Notes under the pieces: model-generated
Database searches by the model: none
The model's input: only the letters and a program-made list of their open reading frames with translations
What the model was told of the DNA's origin: nothing
Translations under genes and position numbers: made by a program
Source of the DNA: Methylomagnum ishizawai
GTDB taxonomy: Bacteria > Pseudomonadota > Gammaproteobacteria > Methylococcales > Methylococcaceae
Assembly (NCBI RefSeq): GCF_019670005.1
Contig: NZ_AP019783.1
Coordinates: forward strand, 1,136,501-1,200,500
Direction: 5' to 3'
DNA length: 64,000 nt
In this document: piece by piece, positions 8,211 through 17,300 of the stretch
Position numbering within the stretch: position 1 is the stretch's first letter
Layout of the letters: every line of letters begins with the position of its first letter

Positions 8211-9692
8211 TCAATAGATGAAACCGACCCCCAGGTTGAATTCGTCGGGAACCGGGCCGCCATTCGAGCTGATATTGCGGTAATCGGCCTTGATTGCAAT
8301 ATTCTGGATCGGCTTGTAAGTCAAGCCCCCTTGGTAGATCCAGCGGTCGTAGAAGCCGCCGTAGTTGTCGAAGCCGGTGGGCACCGAAGCCAAGGTGTTG
8401 TAGCGCTCGTAGCGGAAGAAGGGGGCCAGGTATTGGCTGCTGTCCTTCCATAGCCAGGGCATGATGTCGTAGGCGACTTCGGTGTACCAGCCGTAGTTCG
8501 CCGAGCCGATGGTCTCGCCCTTGGCCTGGCTCAGCACGGCGGCGTCGCCGATATGCCCGTAAGCGCCCAGGGCCCGGAATTCCATCCCCCTGTAGCGCCA
8601 TTCGACATGGCCTTCGTAGAGCTGGGTAAGGGCGGATATTTTGCGTCCCGCATAGAGTTCGTCCTGGCCCGCGTCGCCGATGAAGGTCGAAGCGCCCACC
8701 AACAGGCCGGGCACGGCGGCGGGCGTGTAATCCAGGCGTCCGGTATAGGCCCAGTTCTCGGCGATGGACATGCTGCCGCCTTGGCGTCCCTCGCGTATCC
8801 CCGAGCTTTCGAAGCCCTCGGCGTTCAGGCTGTTCATGGCGTACATGCGGTATTGCAGGCCGGGGACGATTTCGCCGAACAGCCCAGCGCCCATTTCGCG
8901 CCAGGTGCTGGGGATGATGTATTGCTCGACATTGGGGCGGTGGTTGCCGTGGAAGGTGGTGGGTTCGTGGATTTCGTTGATGAAGCCCATCGGCACCAGC
9001 ATCAGGCCGGCCCGGATGTTGGCGGCGCGGTGCAACAGGAAATCGAGCTGGGAGAATTCGACCGACACCTCGCCCTTTTCTTCGCTGCCCTCGCCGGTGC
9101 TGGCGTGTTCGAATTCGAACTCGTTGTTGAGGATGATCCAGTCGTTGAATTTATAACCAACGTACAGCACGGCGCGTTCCATATCCGCCGTGTCCTTGGC
9201 ATCGCCCTTGTCGGCCACGTAGTTGGTGTAGAGGAATTCGCCGTAGCCGCCGATGGACAGCCCGCGGTTGACCCGGTACACCTCGGACGCCGCCGGGCCG
9301 AAGCCGTATTGGCTTTTGTATTCGCGCTTGTCGGGGATGAGGAGCTGGGTTTTGAGCTTCTCGACCTCGGAGGCGAGGATATCGGTCTTGCGCTCGGTGT
9401 CGGTCTTGGCCGCTTTGCCTTTGGTGCCGGGGTCCGTGGCTGTGGCTTGCGCGGTGCCGGCGGCCTTGGCGGCGTCCTGCTGGCTCGCCTTCAGTTGCTT
9501 CACTTCCTGCTTGAGGTTTTCGTTCTCGCCCGCCTTGGCTTTGAGGGCTTCGATCTCCTTTTGCTGCTGCTGGATGATCTTCCACATCTCTTCCATGGTG
9601 GCGGGCACGGGCTGGGCGGCATGGGTGGCGGCGGAACAGAGCGCCGCACCGATGGCCGCGCCTAGGGAGAGGGAGGTTTTGTTGGCTTTCAT
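8211..9692 (-). CDS. Outer-membrane porin-like beta-barrel with N-terminal coiled coil
   Basis: A 493-residue exported protein. The signal peptide is MKANKTSLSLGAAIGAALCSAATHA; ATG 9692 is chosen because it starts the signal peptide directly, though an ATG at 9710 is also possible. Residues about 30-130 form a Gln/Lys/Glu-rich coiled coil (EEMWKIIQQQQKEIEALKAK and on), as in trimeric porins anchored to peptidoglycan. The rest alternates aromatic and polar residues and ends NLGVGFIY, a typical C-terminal beta-strand ending in Tyr. It resembles phosphate-selective porin O/P-like families; the solute is unknown. Confidence 0.75.
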   Translation of the reverse strand: MKANKTSLSLGAAIGAALCSAATHAAQPVPATMEEMWKIIQQQQKEIEALKAKAGENENLKQEVKQLKASQQDAAKAAGTAQATATDPGTKGKAAKTDTERKTDILASEVEKLKTQLLIPDKREYKSQYGFGPAASEVYRVNRGLSIGGYGEFLYTNYVADKGDAKDTADMERAVLYVGYKFNDWIILNNEFEFEHASTGEGSEEKGEVSVEFSQLDFLLHRAANIRAGLMLVPMGFINEIHEPTTFHGNHRPNVEQYIIPSTWREMGAGLFGEIVPGLQYRMYAMNSLNAEGFESSGIREGRQGGSMSIAENWAYTGRLDYTPAAVPGLLVGASTFIGDAGQDELYAGRKISALTQLYEGHVEWRYRGMEFRALGAYGHIGDAAVLSQAKGETIGSANYGWYTEVAYDIMPWLWKDSSQYLAPFFRYERYNTLASVPTGFDNYGGFYDRWIYQGGLTYKPIQNIAIKADYRNISSNGGPVPDEFNLGVGFIY

Positions 9693-9880
9693 CGGGAACT
9701 CGTTGTGCATAGGGATGATAGTCAGAATTATATGCAAGCCTTTTCCAAATGGAAACGCTTCTCAAATAATGGGTTAGGCATTACACTCTTTAAAAAATCG
9801 ATTCCCAGGGAAACATCGCCGACACCGGGCTATCGGGTCGCCGCGCCGATGAATCCCCCTCTCCTAAGCACAGGGGTTCC

Positions 9881-11026
9881 ATGAACAAATCCAATGCCGC
9901 CGCATTCCTCGCCTTGGCCCTGGCCTTGGGCGGGAACGCCCAAGCCGCGAATATCAGCCGCAAGGCGCAGTTGGGCCGCCAGTTGTTTTTCGATACCAAC
10001 CTATCCACCCCGCCGGGCCAGGCCTGCGCCACTTGCCACGATGCCGGCCTGTTCTTCAGGGATCCCGACCAGGATATCCCGACTTCCGAAGGCGCGTCCC
10101 CGGAACTCAAGGGTTCGCGCAACACGCCCACCGCGCTGTATACCGCCTTCATTCCCAAGTTCCATTTCGACAAGGCGGAGGGTTTGTATGTGGGGGGGCA
10201 ATTCTTGGATGGCCGCGCGGCGACTTTGAAGGAACAGGCCAAGGGGCCGTTCCTGAATCCTTTGGAAATGGACAATCCCGACAAGGCCACCGTGGTGGGG
10301 AAGGTGAAACAGGCGGAATATGCGCCCTTATTCCTCAAGGTCTATGGCCCGCGGGCTTTCGATAATACCGGCAAGGCATACGACCGCATCGCCGATGCCA
10401 TCGCCGCCTTCGAACGGACGCGGGAGTTCGCGCCGTTCACCTCCAAATACGATTATTACCTCGCGGGCAAAACCCCATTCACCGAGCAGGAGCGGCGCGG
10501 ACGGCAGGTGTTCGAGGCGGGGGACAAGGGCAATTGCGCCGCCTGCCATCCCGACCGGCCCGGCGCGGACGGCACGCCGCCGCTGTTCACCGACCATACC
10601 TACGACAACATCGGAATACCCAAGAACCCGGACAACCCGTTCTATGCCCTGCCCAAGGAGTTGAACCCCGAGGGTTCCGCCTTCGTGGACAAGGGGCTGG
10701 GCGGCTTCGTCAAGCAGCCCGCCGAGGACGGCAAGTTCAAGGTGCAGACCCTGCGGAACATCGCCAAGACGGCGCCCTATATGCACAACGGCTATTTCAA
10801 GACCTTGCGCGGGGTGGTGGACTTCTACAACACCCGCGATATCAAGCCGACCTGCCCAGACCCGTTGACCCCGGAGGCGCAAGCCCTGGCCCAGGGCTGT
10901 TGGCCTGCGCCCGAAATGCCGCGCAATGTGAACCACGACGAACTGGGGGCCTTGAACCTGACCGAGCAGGAAGTGGACGATCTGGTGGCGTTCTTGCAGA
11001 CCCTGACCGATGGCTATCGGCCTTGA
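9881..11026 (+). CDS. Di-heme cytochrome c peroxidase / MauG family protein
   Basis: A 381-residue periplasmic di-heme protein. The signal peptide ends at NAQAA (about residue 23). Two c-type heme motifs are present, CATCH (about residues 49-53) and CAACH (about 219-223), with the conserved LKGSRNTPT and LRNIAKTAPYMHNG segments of the bacterial cytochrome c peroxidase/MauG superfamily. It may detoxify hydrogen peroxide or oxidise a partner protein. Surface-associated members of this family are known in Methylococcus, but no MopE-like partner is seen here. It stands alone, divergent from the porin. Confidence 0.85.
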   Translation: MNKSNAAAFLALALALGGNAQAANISRKAQLGRQLFFDTNLSTPPGQACATCHDAGLFFRDPDQDIPTSEGASPELKGSRNTPTALYTAFIPKFHFDKAEGLYVGGQFLDGRAATLKEQAKGPFLNPLEMDNPDKATVVGKVKQAEYAPLFLKVYGPRAFDNTGKAYDRIADAIAAFERTREFAPFTSKYDYYLAGKTPFTEQERRGRQVFEAGDKGNCAACHPDRPGADGTPPLFTDHTYDNIGIPKNPDNPFYALPKELNPEGSAFVDKGLGGFVKQPAEDGKFKVQTLRNIAKTAPYMHNGYFKTLRGVVDFYNTRDIKPTCPDPLTPEAQALAQGCWPAPEMPRNVNHDELGALNLTEQEVDDLVAFLQTLTDGYRP

Positions 11027-11057
11027 AAGCCGTGGCCAGGGCGGGAGCCTTGGCGGC

Positions 11058-11081
11058 CTCCCCGGCCTTCAGGCCGGGGAG
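11058..11081. terminator. Terminator-like hairpin between convergent genes
   Basis: A perfect 10-bp stem CTCCCCGGCC with loop TTCA sits between the peroxidase gene (ends 11026) and the convergent PKD protein gene (ends 11130). It lacks a T tract, so its role as an intrinsic terminator is uncertain. Confidence 0.45.
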
Positions 11082-11129
11082 TGGGGTATCCAGCTACATC
11101 GGAACCGGTTTTTGAAGGCGGGGATATCC

Positions 11130-12701
11130 TCAACGCTTTTGGGTCGAGGTATATGAGTTGGCGGTATCCAAGACGGCGGTTCCCTGCTTGCCGGGCGGCA
11201 CTGGCACGGTGATCGCTCCCTGGCAGGATTGGCTGCCGTCGTTGGCGCTGAAGCGGACGGTGTAGACCCGGCCATTGCCGGTGAACGGACGGCCTTTGCG
11301 GGCCAGGCCCTGGCGTTCGGCGCGGAGGAGGACGCTTTGGTGGGGCTTGGGTTCCTGGGCCGTGGCCCTGGGCCTGACGACCTTGGCGTCCGGTCCGGTT
11401 TTGTCCTTGAGCTTGGGATTCCTGACGGGTTCGTCCTGTGAAACGGCGTCGATGGTGAGGGTGTAGGCGTTGGGGCCGGTGACGCCGAGGATGTGGACGG
11501 GCCTGAAGCCCTGGTTGGGGGGCCAGAGGGAGGCGCGGCTGGGCCGGGCCGTGCCGCAGTCCAGGGCGGTGCCGTCCGCCGTGACCAGGAGGTTGAACTC
11601 GGCGCTGGCCGACCTGGGATCGGGGCTGAAATCGTCGGTGGCGGTGAGGCGCAGGGTCAGGGATTGCGCGGTGCCGCCCGCCAGGGCGGGGGTGGTCAGG
11701 CGCAGTTCCGGGCTATCGGCGCCCTGGAGCGGCACGGCGGGACCGCCGGTTTGTTCCCATTGGTAATGGAGCGTGTCGCCGTCCGGGTCCAGGGCCGTGG
11801 CGTGGAGGACCACCGCCTGGTTTTGCGCGGCCAGGCGCCGGGGTTCCGGGGTGATCGTGGGCGGGTTGTTGGCGGTGACGGCGACCTGGGTCTCGCGGCT
11901 GTCGCGCAGGCTGCCGTCGGACACGGTGAGCCGGAACCCCAGGGTCTGGCCCAGGGCCGCCAGGGGGACGACCGTGGTGGGCTTTGCCGCCGTCGGGCTG
12001 GACAGGGTCACGGCGGGGCCGGCGGTTTGTTCCCAGGCGTAGCCCAGGGCGTCGAAGTCGGGGTCGTAGCTGGCGGTCCCGTCCAGGACCAGGGTGGCAC
12101 CGGCCCGGATCGGGATGGATTGCGGAAGTTCGGCCACCGGGGCATGGTTGACCTGTTTAATCATGAGGTTCACGACCGCCGGATCGCTGGCGTTGCCGTC
12201 GGGGTCCGTGACCACCAGTTGGAAGCTCATCTGGGTGTTCACCGCCGCCGCCGGCACGGTGAGGCTCGGCCGCGCCGCGTGGGCGTCGCTCAGGGCGGCC
12301 TGCGGCCCGGCCACCTGGGTCCATTGGTAGCCGAGGGCTTGGCCCTGGGGGTCTTGGCTGGCGCTGCCGTCCAAGGCGAGCGTTTCCTGGGGGGCGGCGG
12401 CCCGGTCGTCGCCCGCGACCGCCAGGGGTTTGTTGCGGACCGCGATGTGCACGCTGTCGGCGTCGCTCGAAATACCCGCGTTGTCGAGGGCGACCAGCCG
12501 GAATTCGAGGACCTCGTCGCCGTCCAGGGGCGCGGCGAAGGACGGGGTGGCGGTGCCGGCGTCCGTCAAGTCCACGCCGGGCCCGGCGGTTTGCGACCAT
12601 TGGTAGGCGGCGATGACGCCGTCGCTGTCGGTCGCGGACCCGTGCAATTTCACCACGCTTCCCCCGTTCACCGTTTGGTCCGGACCGGCATCGGCCACCG
12701 G
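11130..12701. repeat. Copy A of a 1,572-bp nearly identical direct repeat
   Basis: This block matches 15729-17300 at a constant offset of 4,599 bp with no gaps. Apart from scattered single-base changes, the only clearly diverged patch is about 12106-12165. It encodes the four PKD-like repeats and the C-terminal domain of the two surface proteins. Confidence 0.95.
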
Positions 12702-13448
12702 CGCGGACAGCGTCGTGGCGCTCAAGTCGTCCATCGCGAAATAGGCCGGCGTATTCATGCCGAACTGGCCGACGTCGGAAGAAGACAGGGCGAACTTCAA
12801 GCCGTCAATCGCGCCCAAGGACGACAAGTCCAACCACGTCCAGCGCTTGACGATGTAATCCTGGCTGTTGTCCCCCGGCCTATAATCGGCCAGATAAAAA
12901 TCGACGGTCCCGGACTCGTGCCCGCCCTTCAAGCCGGTGACGGTCAATTTCAGCCAATCGGCATCGTCGCCGCTGGCACCGCCGAATTTCTTCGCGAAAC
13001 TATCGCCGTTCAACATCGACAAGGCCGCGTAGGTGGTATTGGTCACATAAAACCCATCGACATGCACCGTTTGGTCGAAGCTGATGGGCGACCCGTCGCC
13101 GGACACGTAGTCCACGCCAAAATTACCGCCGCTGTGGGCCTGCCCGGCATAGGCGCTGTACTGGTTGCCATATCCCGGCGTGGTGTCGTCGGTCATGTTG
13201 GAATAGGCCCAACCCGATGCGGTCGTGAACCCGCCCCAATCGGTCATTTCATTCGGGAAGCTCGCCAAGCCGGAAGCGAAGGTGCCTGGATTGGGTTGGC
13301 CCTGGGGGATGGAGGGATCGGTTTGTCCGGCCCAATAGCTGTCGGGGTCCAAGGCCAAATTCTCGAAATCGCTGACGACCGTTGCCGCCTGGGTTGGCGG
13401 GGCCAGGGATAGGCTGAGCAGGGTGATTGAAGGCCATTCAAGTTTCAT
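11130..13448 (-). CDS. Secreted DUF4465-type protein with PKD-like repeats, last gene of the cobalamin riboswitch operon
   Basis: A 772-residue exported protein. ATG 13448 gives a signal peptide (about residues 1-24, ending PPTQAA). Residues about 25-250 resemble DUF4465 domains (SDFENLALDPDSYW, YVTNTTYAALSM, WTWLDLSSLG). Four PKD/cadherin-like repeats follow, with markers VADAGPDQTVNGG, LALDGSASQDPQG, LVLDGTASYDPD and LHATALDPDGD, then a C-terminal domain with SLWPPNQG and two cysteines. DUF4465 proteins are frequently encoded beside cobalamin receptors. From about residue 250 to the end it is almost identical to the protein at 15729-18146. It follows the TonB receptor gene on the same strand. 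Cell-surface B12 binding is inferred, not shown. Confidence 0.75.
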   Translation of the reverse strand: MKLEWPSITLLSLSLAPPTQAATVVSDFENLALDPDSYWAGQTDPSIPQGQPNPGTFASGLASFPNEMTDWGGFTTASGWAYSNMTDDTTPGYGNQYSAYAGQAHSGGNFGVDYVSGDGSPISFDQTVHVDGFYVTNTTYAALSMLNGDSFAKKFGGASGDDADWLKLTVTGLKGGHESGTVDFYLADYRPGDNSQDYIVKRWTWLDLSSLGAIDGLKFALSSSDVGQFGMNTPAYFAMDDLSATTLSAPVADAGPDQTVNGGSVVKLHGSATDSDGVIAAYQWSQTAGPGVDLTDAGTATPSFAAPLDGDEVLEFRLVALDNAGISSDADSVHIAVRNKPLAVAGDDRAAAPQETLALDGSASQDPQGQALGYQWTQVAGPQAALSDAHAARPSLTVPAAAVNTQMSFQLVVTDPDGNASDPAVVNLMIKQVNHAPVAELPQSIPIRAGATLVLDGTASYDPDFDALGYAWEQTAGPAVTLSSPTAAKPTTVVPLAALGQTLGFRLTVSDGSLRDSRETQVAVTANNPPTITPEPRRLAAQNQAVVLHATALDPDGDTLHYQWEQTGGPAVPLQGADSPELRLTTPALAGGTAQSLTLRLTATDDFSPDPRSASAEFNLLVTADGTALDCGTARPSRASLWPPNQGFRPVHILGVTGPNAYTLTIDAVSQDEPVRNPKLKDKTGPDAKVVRPRATAQEPKPHQSVLLRAERQGLARKGRPFTGNGRVYTVRFSANDGSQSCQGAITVPVPPGKQGTAVLDTANSYTSTQKR

Positions 13449-13575
13449 GATGATTATCCGCAAAGAATCGATTCAAATGGAAAGGTTTTGCTGCCTATAG
13501 GGCGCGATAGCGCGGCGTATTGCGCCGGATGCCTGCCAACCCCCCATTGGCCACCCATTTCGCGCTCGAAAGGCT

Positions 13576-15639
13576 TCATGGTTGCTCGCCTGGGGCTGGA
13601 AAGGTATAGGTCAAACCGGCATAGAACTGGCGGGTCGGCATGGGATAAAAAGACAGGCCATACGCCGTGGTTTCATAAAAATCGTCGAATAGGTTATTGA
13701 TGCCGGCGAAGAATTCGGCATCCCCCAGTTTGTAAAAGGCTTTCAAATCCACCCTTTGGTAGGCTGCGAGCTTTGGCGCGTCGACGCCGGAGGCGATATT
13801 CGCCCCATTGCTGCGCGGACCGATAAACTCGGCGGAAACGCTAAGGCTTAGCTGGGTCGTGGCCTGCCACAGTAGGCTGACTTGGCCGCTTAGTTCCGGC
13901 ACCAGCGGCACCTTGAGTCCGGTGGTTTCAAAACGGGCGTCGATAAAACCGAAATTGCCCGACAAACTGAGCGTATCCATCGGCATCAAACGCCCACTGA
14001 GTTCCAGCCCTTGCCGTAAGGTGGCGTCCGCATAATTCCGGTTGACGTGGTTGTCGTAGTAAATCTCCTGCTCATTCCTCATCCTGAACAGCGCCAGCGA
14101 TAACCGCCCCCCATTTTGGGAGCGCAGCCGCCATCCCGTTTCGAAATTATTGCCGGACTGGGGGTGCAAGTCCTGGGCGCTCAGCACTAATTCTTCCGCA
14201 TTCGGATTGCGATAACTGTGGTTGTAATTGAAATACCATGACAGGTATTCGGCCATATTCCAGGTCAATCCGATATCGGCGGCGAAGTTGTGCCAGGTAT
14301 TATCGCTGTCGCCTAGTGCGAGCCAGCGATTTTCACAGCCCAAGGGTTGATAGGGGAAAACCGGCGCGTAAGTACACACCCGCTTGAGCGCCACCGATTG
14401 CCGCTGCACCGCGAAACGGTCATACCGGTAGCCGGCATCCAACACCCAGGGTATGGGCAAATTCCAGCGGGTATTGATAAAACCGCTCTGATTGGCGTAT
14501 TGCGCGTCCTTTTGTACGCTTTGATCGGGAATGTCTTGGCCATTTTCTTGGCGGCCCGCCGAACCGAAGCGCCCGAAATATCCCAAAGTCCAATCCTGGG
14601 TAATGGGGCCGGAATTGAAGGACAGTTGATGCCTAATATCCACCTCCTGGAATTTGAAGGTATTTTTCCAAGGGGCGACCGCATTTTCTCCTTCGGACCA
14701 ATAATTGGCCGCCTCATAAGGGTTATCCCGATACCGGTAGGACCATTTCAGCACGGTCGAACCCACGGGGCCCCAGTCCATGGAGCCACCGGCCTGTCCC
14801 AGGTAATCGCGGGTTTTGCCGCCGCCGTCGGGCGTGGAGGCTGCGCGGCGTAATTGCGCGTTATTGATCGCGCTATAATCGACCGGACCGGGCAAACCAT
14901 ATCGATCCTCATGGAACCGGAATCCGGCCTGGAATTCCAAAGCCTGGGTCAACGGGTGGGCGAGGTTGGCGGCTACTTGGGTTTTGTCGAGAAAGGAGTT
15001 ATCCCGATAACCATGGGTCTGGTTATGGAAGGCGTTCAAGGAGGCACGGGTGGAACCGCTTTTGAGCGAGGCGTTCAAGCTTGAGTCCAGGGTATCGAAG
15101 CTTCCATAATTGCCATAAAGGTCCGCCTTGGTCTGCTGGCCGCGCCGGGTGACGATATTGATGACGCCACCGACCGCGCCGTCCCCGTACATGACCCCAT
15201 TGCCGCCGCGGATGATTTCAACCCGCTCTATCTGCTCCAGGGATAAGGTCGTGAAATCGACCCCGGAAAGATCGGGCGCATTCAATTTGACGCCATCCAC
15301 CAATACCAGCACATTACTGGAATAGCTATCGCCCATGCCGCGAATATCTACGCCGCCAAATTTATCGTTCCCCGTAGAGCTTCTTAAGTTGACATTGGCT
15401 TCCCGGCTTAATAAGTCGATTAAAGAATTGCCAGGGGCATTTTCTATGGCTTTCCGGTCGATGACCGTGATGTTCTTCGATTGATCCGGTGCCGTGTCAT
15501 AAACAGTGACCTCGGGTAATGGATGGGCTTCATCGTTAAGGGTATCGCCCCAGGCCGATTCGATGGGCTGTATGCCCACGGCCAGACCTGCGAAAACCAG
15601 CAGGTTCAATAACCCTGCCGTGCGGAAACGCGCTGTCAT
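13576..15639 (-). CDS. btuB: TonB-dependent outer-membrane receptor, probable vitamin B12 receptor (BtuB-like)
   Basis: Outer-membrane beta-barrel receptor of about 687 residues that should import cobalamins using TonB energy. The N-terminus has a signal peptide (LLNLLVFAGLAVG), a TonB-box region near LPEVTVYDT, a plug domain with DIRGMGDSYSSNVLVLVDG and IERVEIIRGGNGVMYGDGAVGGVINIVT, and a barrel ending in YAGLTYTF. Start is uncertain: ATG 15639 is given because it places the signal peptide at the N-terminus; the frame is open to TTG 15732, overlapping the upstream stop, which would mean translational coupling. Assignment to B12 rests on the upstream cobalamin riboswitch plus family resemblance to BtuB. 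Confidence 0.82.
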   Translation of the reverse strand: MTARFRTAGLLNLLVFAGLAVGIQPIESAWGDTLNDEAHPLPEVTVYDTAPDQSKNITVIDRKAIENAPGNSLIDLLSREANVNLRSSTGNDKFGGVDIRGMGDSYSSNVLVLVDGVKLNAPDLSGVDFTTLSLEQIERVEIIRGGNGVMYGDGAVGGVINIVTRRGQQTKADLYGNYGSFDTLDSSLNASLKSGSTRASLNAFHNQTHGYRDNSFLDKTQVAANLAHPLTQALEFQAGFRFHEDRYGLPGPVDYSAINNAQLRRAASTPDGGGKTRDYLGQAGGSMDWGPVGSTVLKWSYRYRDNPYEAANYWSEGENAVAPWKNTFKFQEVDIRHQLSFNSGPITQDWTLGYFGRFGSAGRQENGQDIPDQSVQKDAQYANQSGFINTRWNLPIPWVLDAGYRYDRFAVQRQSVALKRVCTYAPVFPYQPLGCENRWLALGDSDNTWHNFAADIGLTWNMAEYLSWYFNYNHSYRNPNAEELVLSAQDLHPQSGNNFETGWRLRSQNGGRLSLALFRMRNEQEIYYDNHVNRNYADATLRQGLELSGRLMPMDTLSLSGNFGFIDARFETTGLKVPLVPELSGQVSLLWQATTQLSLSVSAEFIGPRSNGANIASGVDAPKLAAYQRVDLKAFYKLGDAEFFAGINNLFDDFYETTAYGLSFYPMPTRQFYAGLTYTFPAPGEQP

Positions 15640-15728
15640 CGTTCGGATAATCGCCAGCCATCCGGCCCGGAGGACCATCGCCGGTAATACCGGCGCAACG
15701 ATTGATCTAAACCGACAGGGGGTAATGC

Positions 15729-17300
15729 TCAACGTTTCTGGGTCGAGGTATATGAGTTGGCGGTATCCAAGACGGCGGTTCCCTGCTTGCCGGGCGGCAC
15801 TGGCACGGTGATCGCTCCCTGGCAGGATTGGCTGCCGTCGTTGGCGCTGAAGCGGACGGTGTAGACCCGGCCATTGCCGTTGAACGGACGGCCTTTGCGG
15901 GCCAGGCCCTGGCGTTCGGCGCGGAGGAGGACGCTTTGGTGGGGCTTGGGTTCCTGGGCCGTGGCCTTGGGCCTGACGATCTTGGCGTCCGGTCCGGTTT
16001 TGTCCTTGAGCTTGGGATTCCTGACGGGTTCGTCCTGTGAAACGGCGTCGATGGTGAGGGTGTAGGCGTTGGGGCCGGTGACGCCGAGGATGTGGACGGG
16101 CTTGAAGCCCTGGTTGGGGGGCCAGAGGGAGGCGCGGCTGGGCCGGGCCGTGCCGCAGTCCAGGGCGGTGCCGTCCGCCGTGACCAGGAGGTTGAATTCG
16201 GCGCTGGCCGACCTGGGATCGGGGCTGAAATCGTCGGTGGCGGTGAGGCGCAGGGTCAGGGATTGCGCGGTGCCGTCCGCCAGGGCGGGGGTGGTCAGGC
16301 GCAGTTCCGGGCTATCGGCGCCTTGGAGCGGCACGGCGGGACCGCCGGTTTGTTCCCATTGGTAATGGAGCGTGTCGCCGTCCGGGTCCAGGGCCGTGGC
16401 GTGGAGGACCACCGCCTGGTTTTGCGCGGCCAGGCGCCGGGGTTCCGGGGTGATCGTGGGCGGGTTGTTGGCGGTGACGGCGACCTGGGTCTCGTGGCTG
16501 TCGCGCAGGCTGCCGTCGGACACGGTGAGCCGGAATCCCAGGGTCTGGCCCAGGGCCGCCAGGGGGACGACCGTGGTGGGCTTTGCCGCCGTCGGGCTGG
16601 ACAGGGTCACGGCGGGGCCGGCAGTTTGTTCCCAGGCATAGCCCAGGGCGTCGAAGTCGGGGTCGTAGCTGGCGGTCCCGTCCAGGACCAGGGTGGCACC
16701 GGCCCGGATGCCGGGGGATTCCGGGAGTTCCGCCACGGGCGGATGATTGACCACCTTGATCATGAGGTTCACGACCGCCGGATCGCTGGCGTTGCCGTCG
16801 GGGTCCGTGACCACCAGTTGGAAGCTCATCTGGGTGTTCACCGCCGCCGCCGGCACGGTGAGGCTCGGCCGCGCCGCGTGGGCGTCGCTCAGGGCGGCCT
16901 GCGGCCCGGCCACCTGGGTCCATTGGTAGCCGAGGGCTTGGCCCTGGGGGTCTTGGCTGGCGCTGCCGTCCAAGGCGAGCGTTTCCTGGGGGGAGGCGGC
17001 CCGGTCGTCGCCCGCGACCGCCAGGGGTTTGTTGCGGACCGCGATGCGCACGCTGTCGGCGTCGCTCGAAATACCCGCGTTGTCGAGGGCGACCAGCCGG
17101 AATTCGAGGACCTCGTCGCCGTCCAGGGGCGCGGCGAAGGACGGGGTGGCGGTGCCGGCGTCCGTCAAGTCCACACCGGGCCCGGCGGTTTGCGACCATT
17201 GGTAGGCGGCGATGACGCCGTCGCTGTCGGTCGCGGACCCGTGCAATTTCACCACGCTCCCCCCGTTCACCGTTTGATCCGGACCGGCATCGGCCACCGG
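15729..17300. repeat. Copy B of the 1,572-bp direct repeat
   Basis: Partner of 11130-12701. The two copies flank the TonB receptor gene in direct orientation, so recombination between them would delete the receptor and fuse the two PKD proteins. Confidence 0.95.

Noticed and set aside
11493-13412. A 639-codon plus-strand frame
   Set aside because: Antisense to the PKD protein gene; Gly/Arg/Gln-rich product with no domain character. The same holds for 16092-17489.
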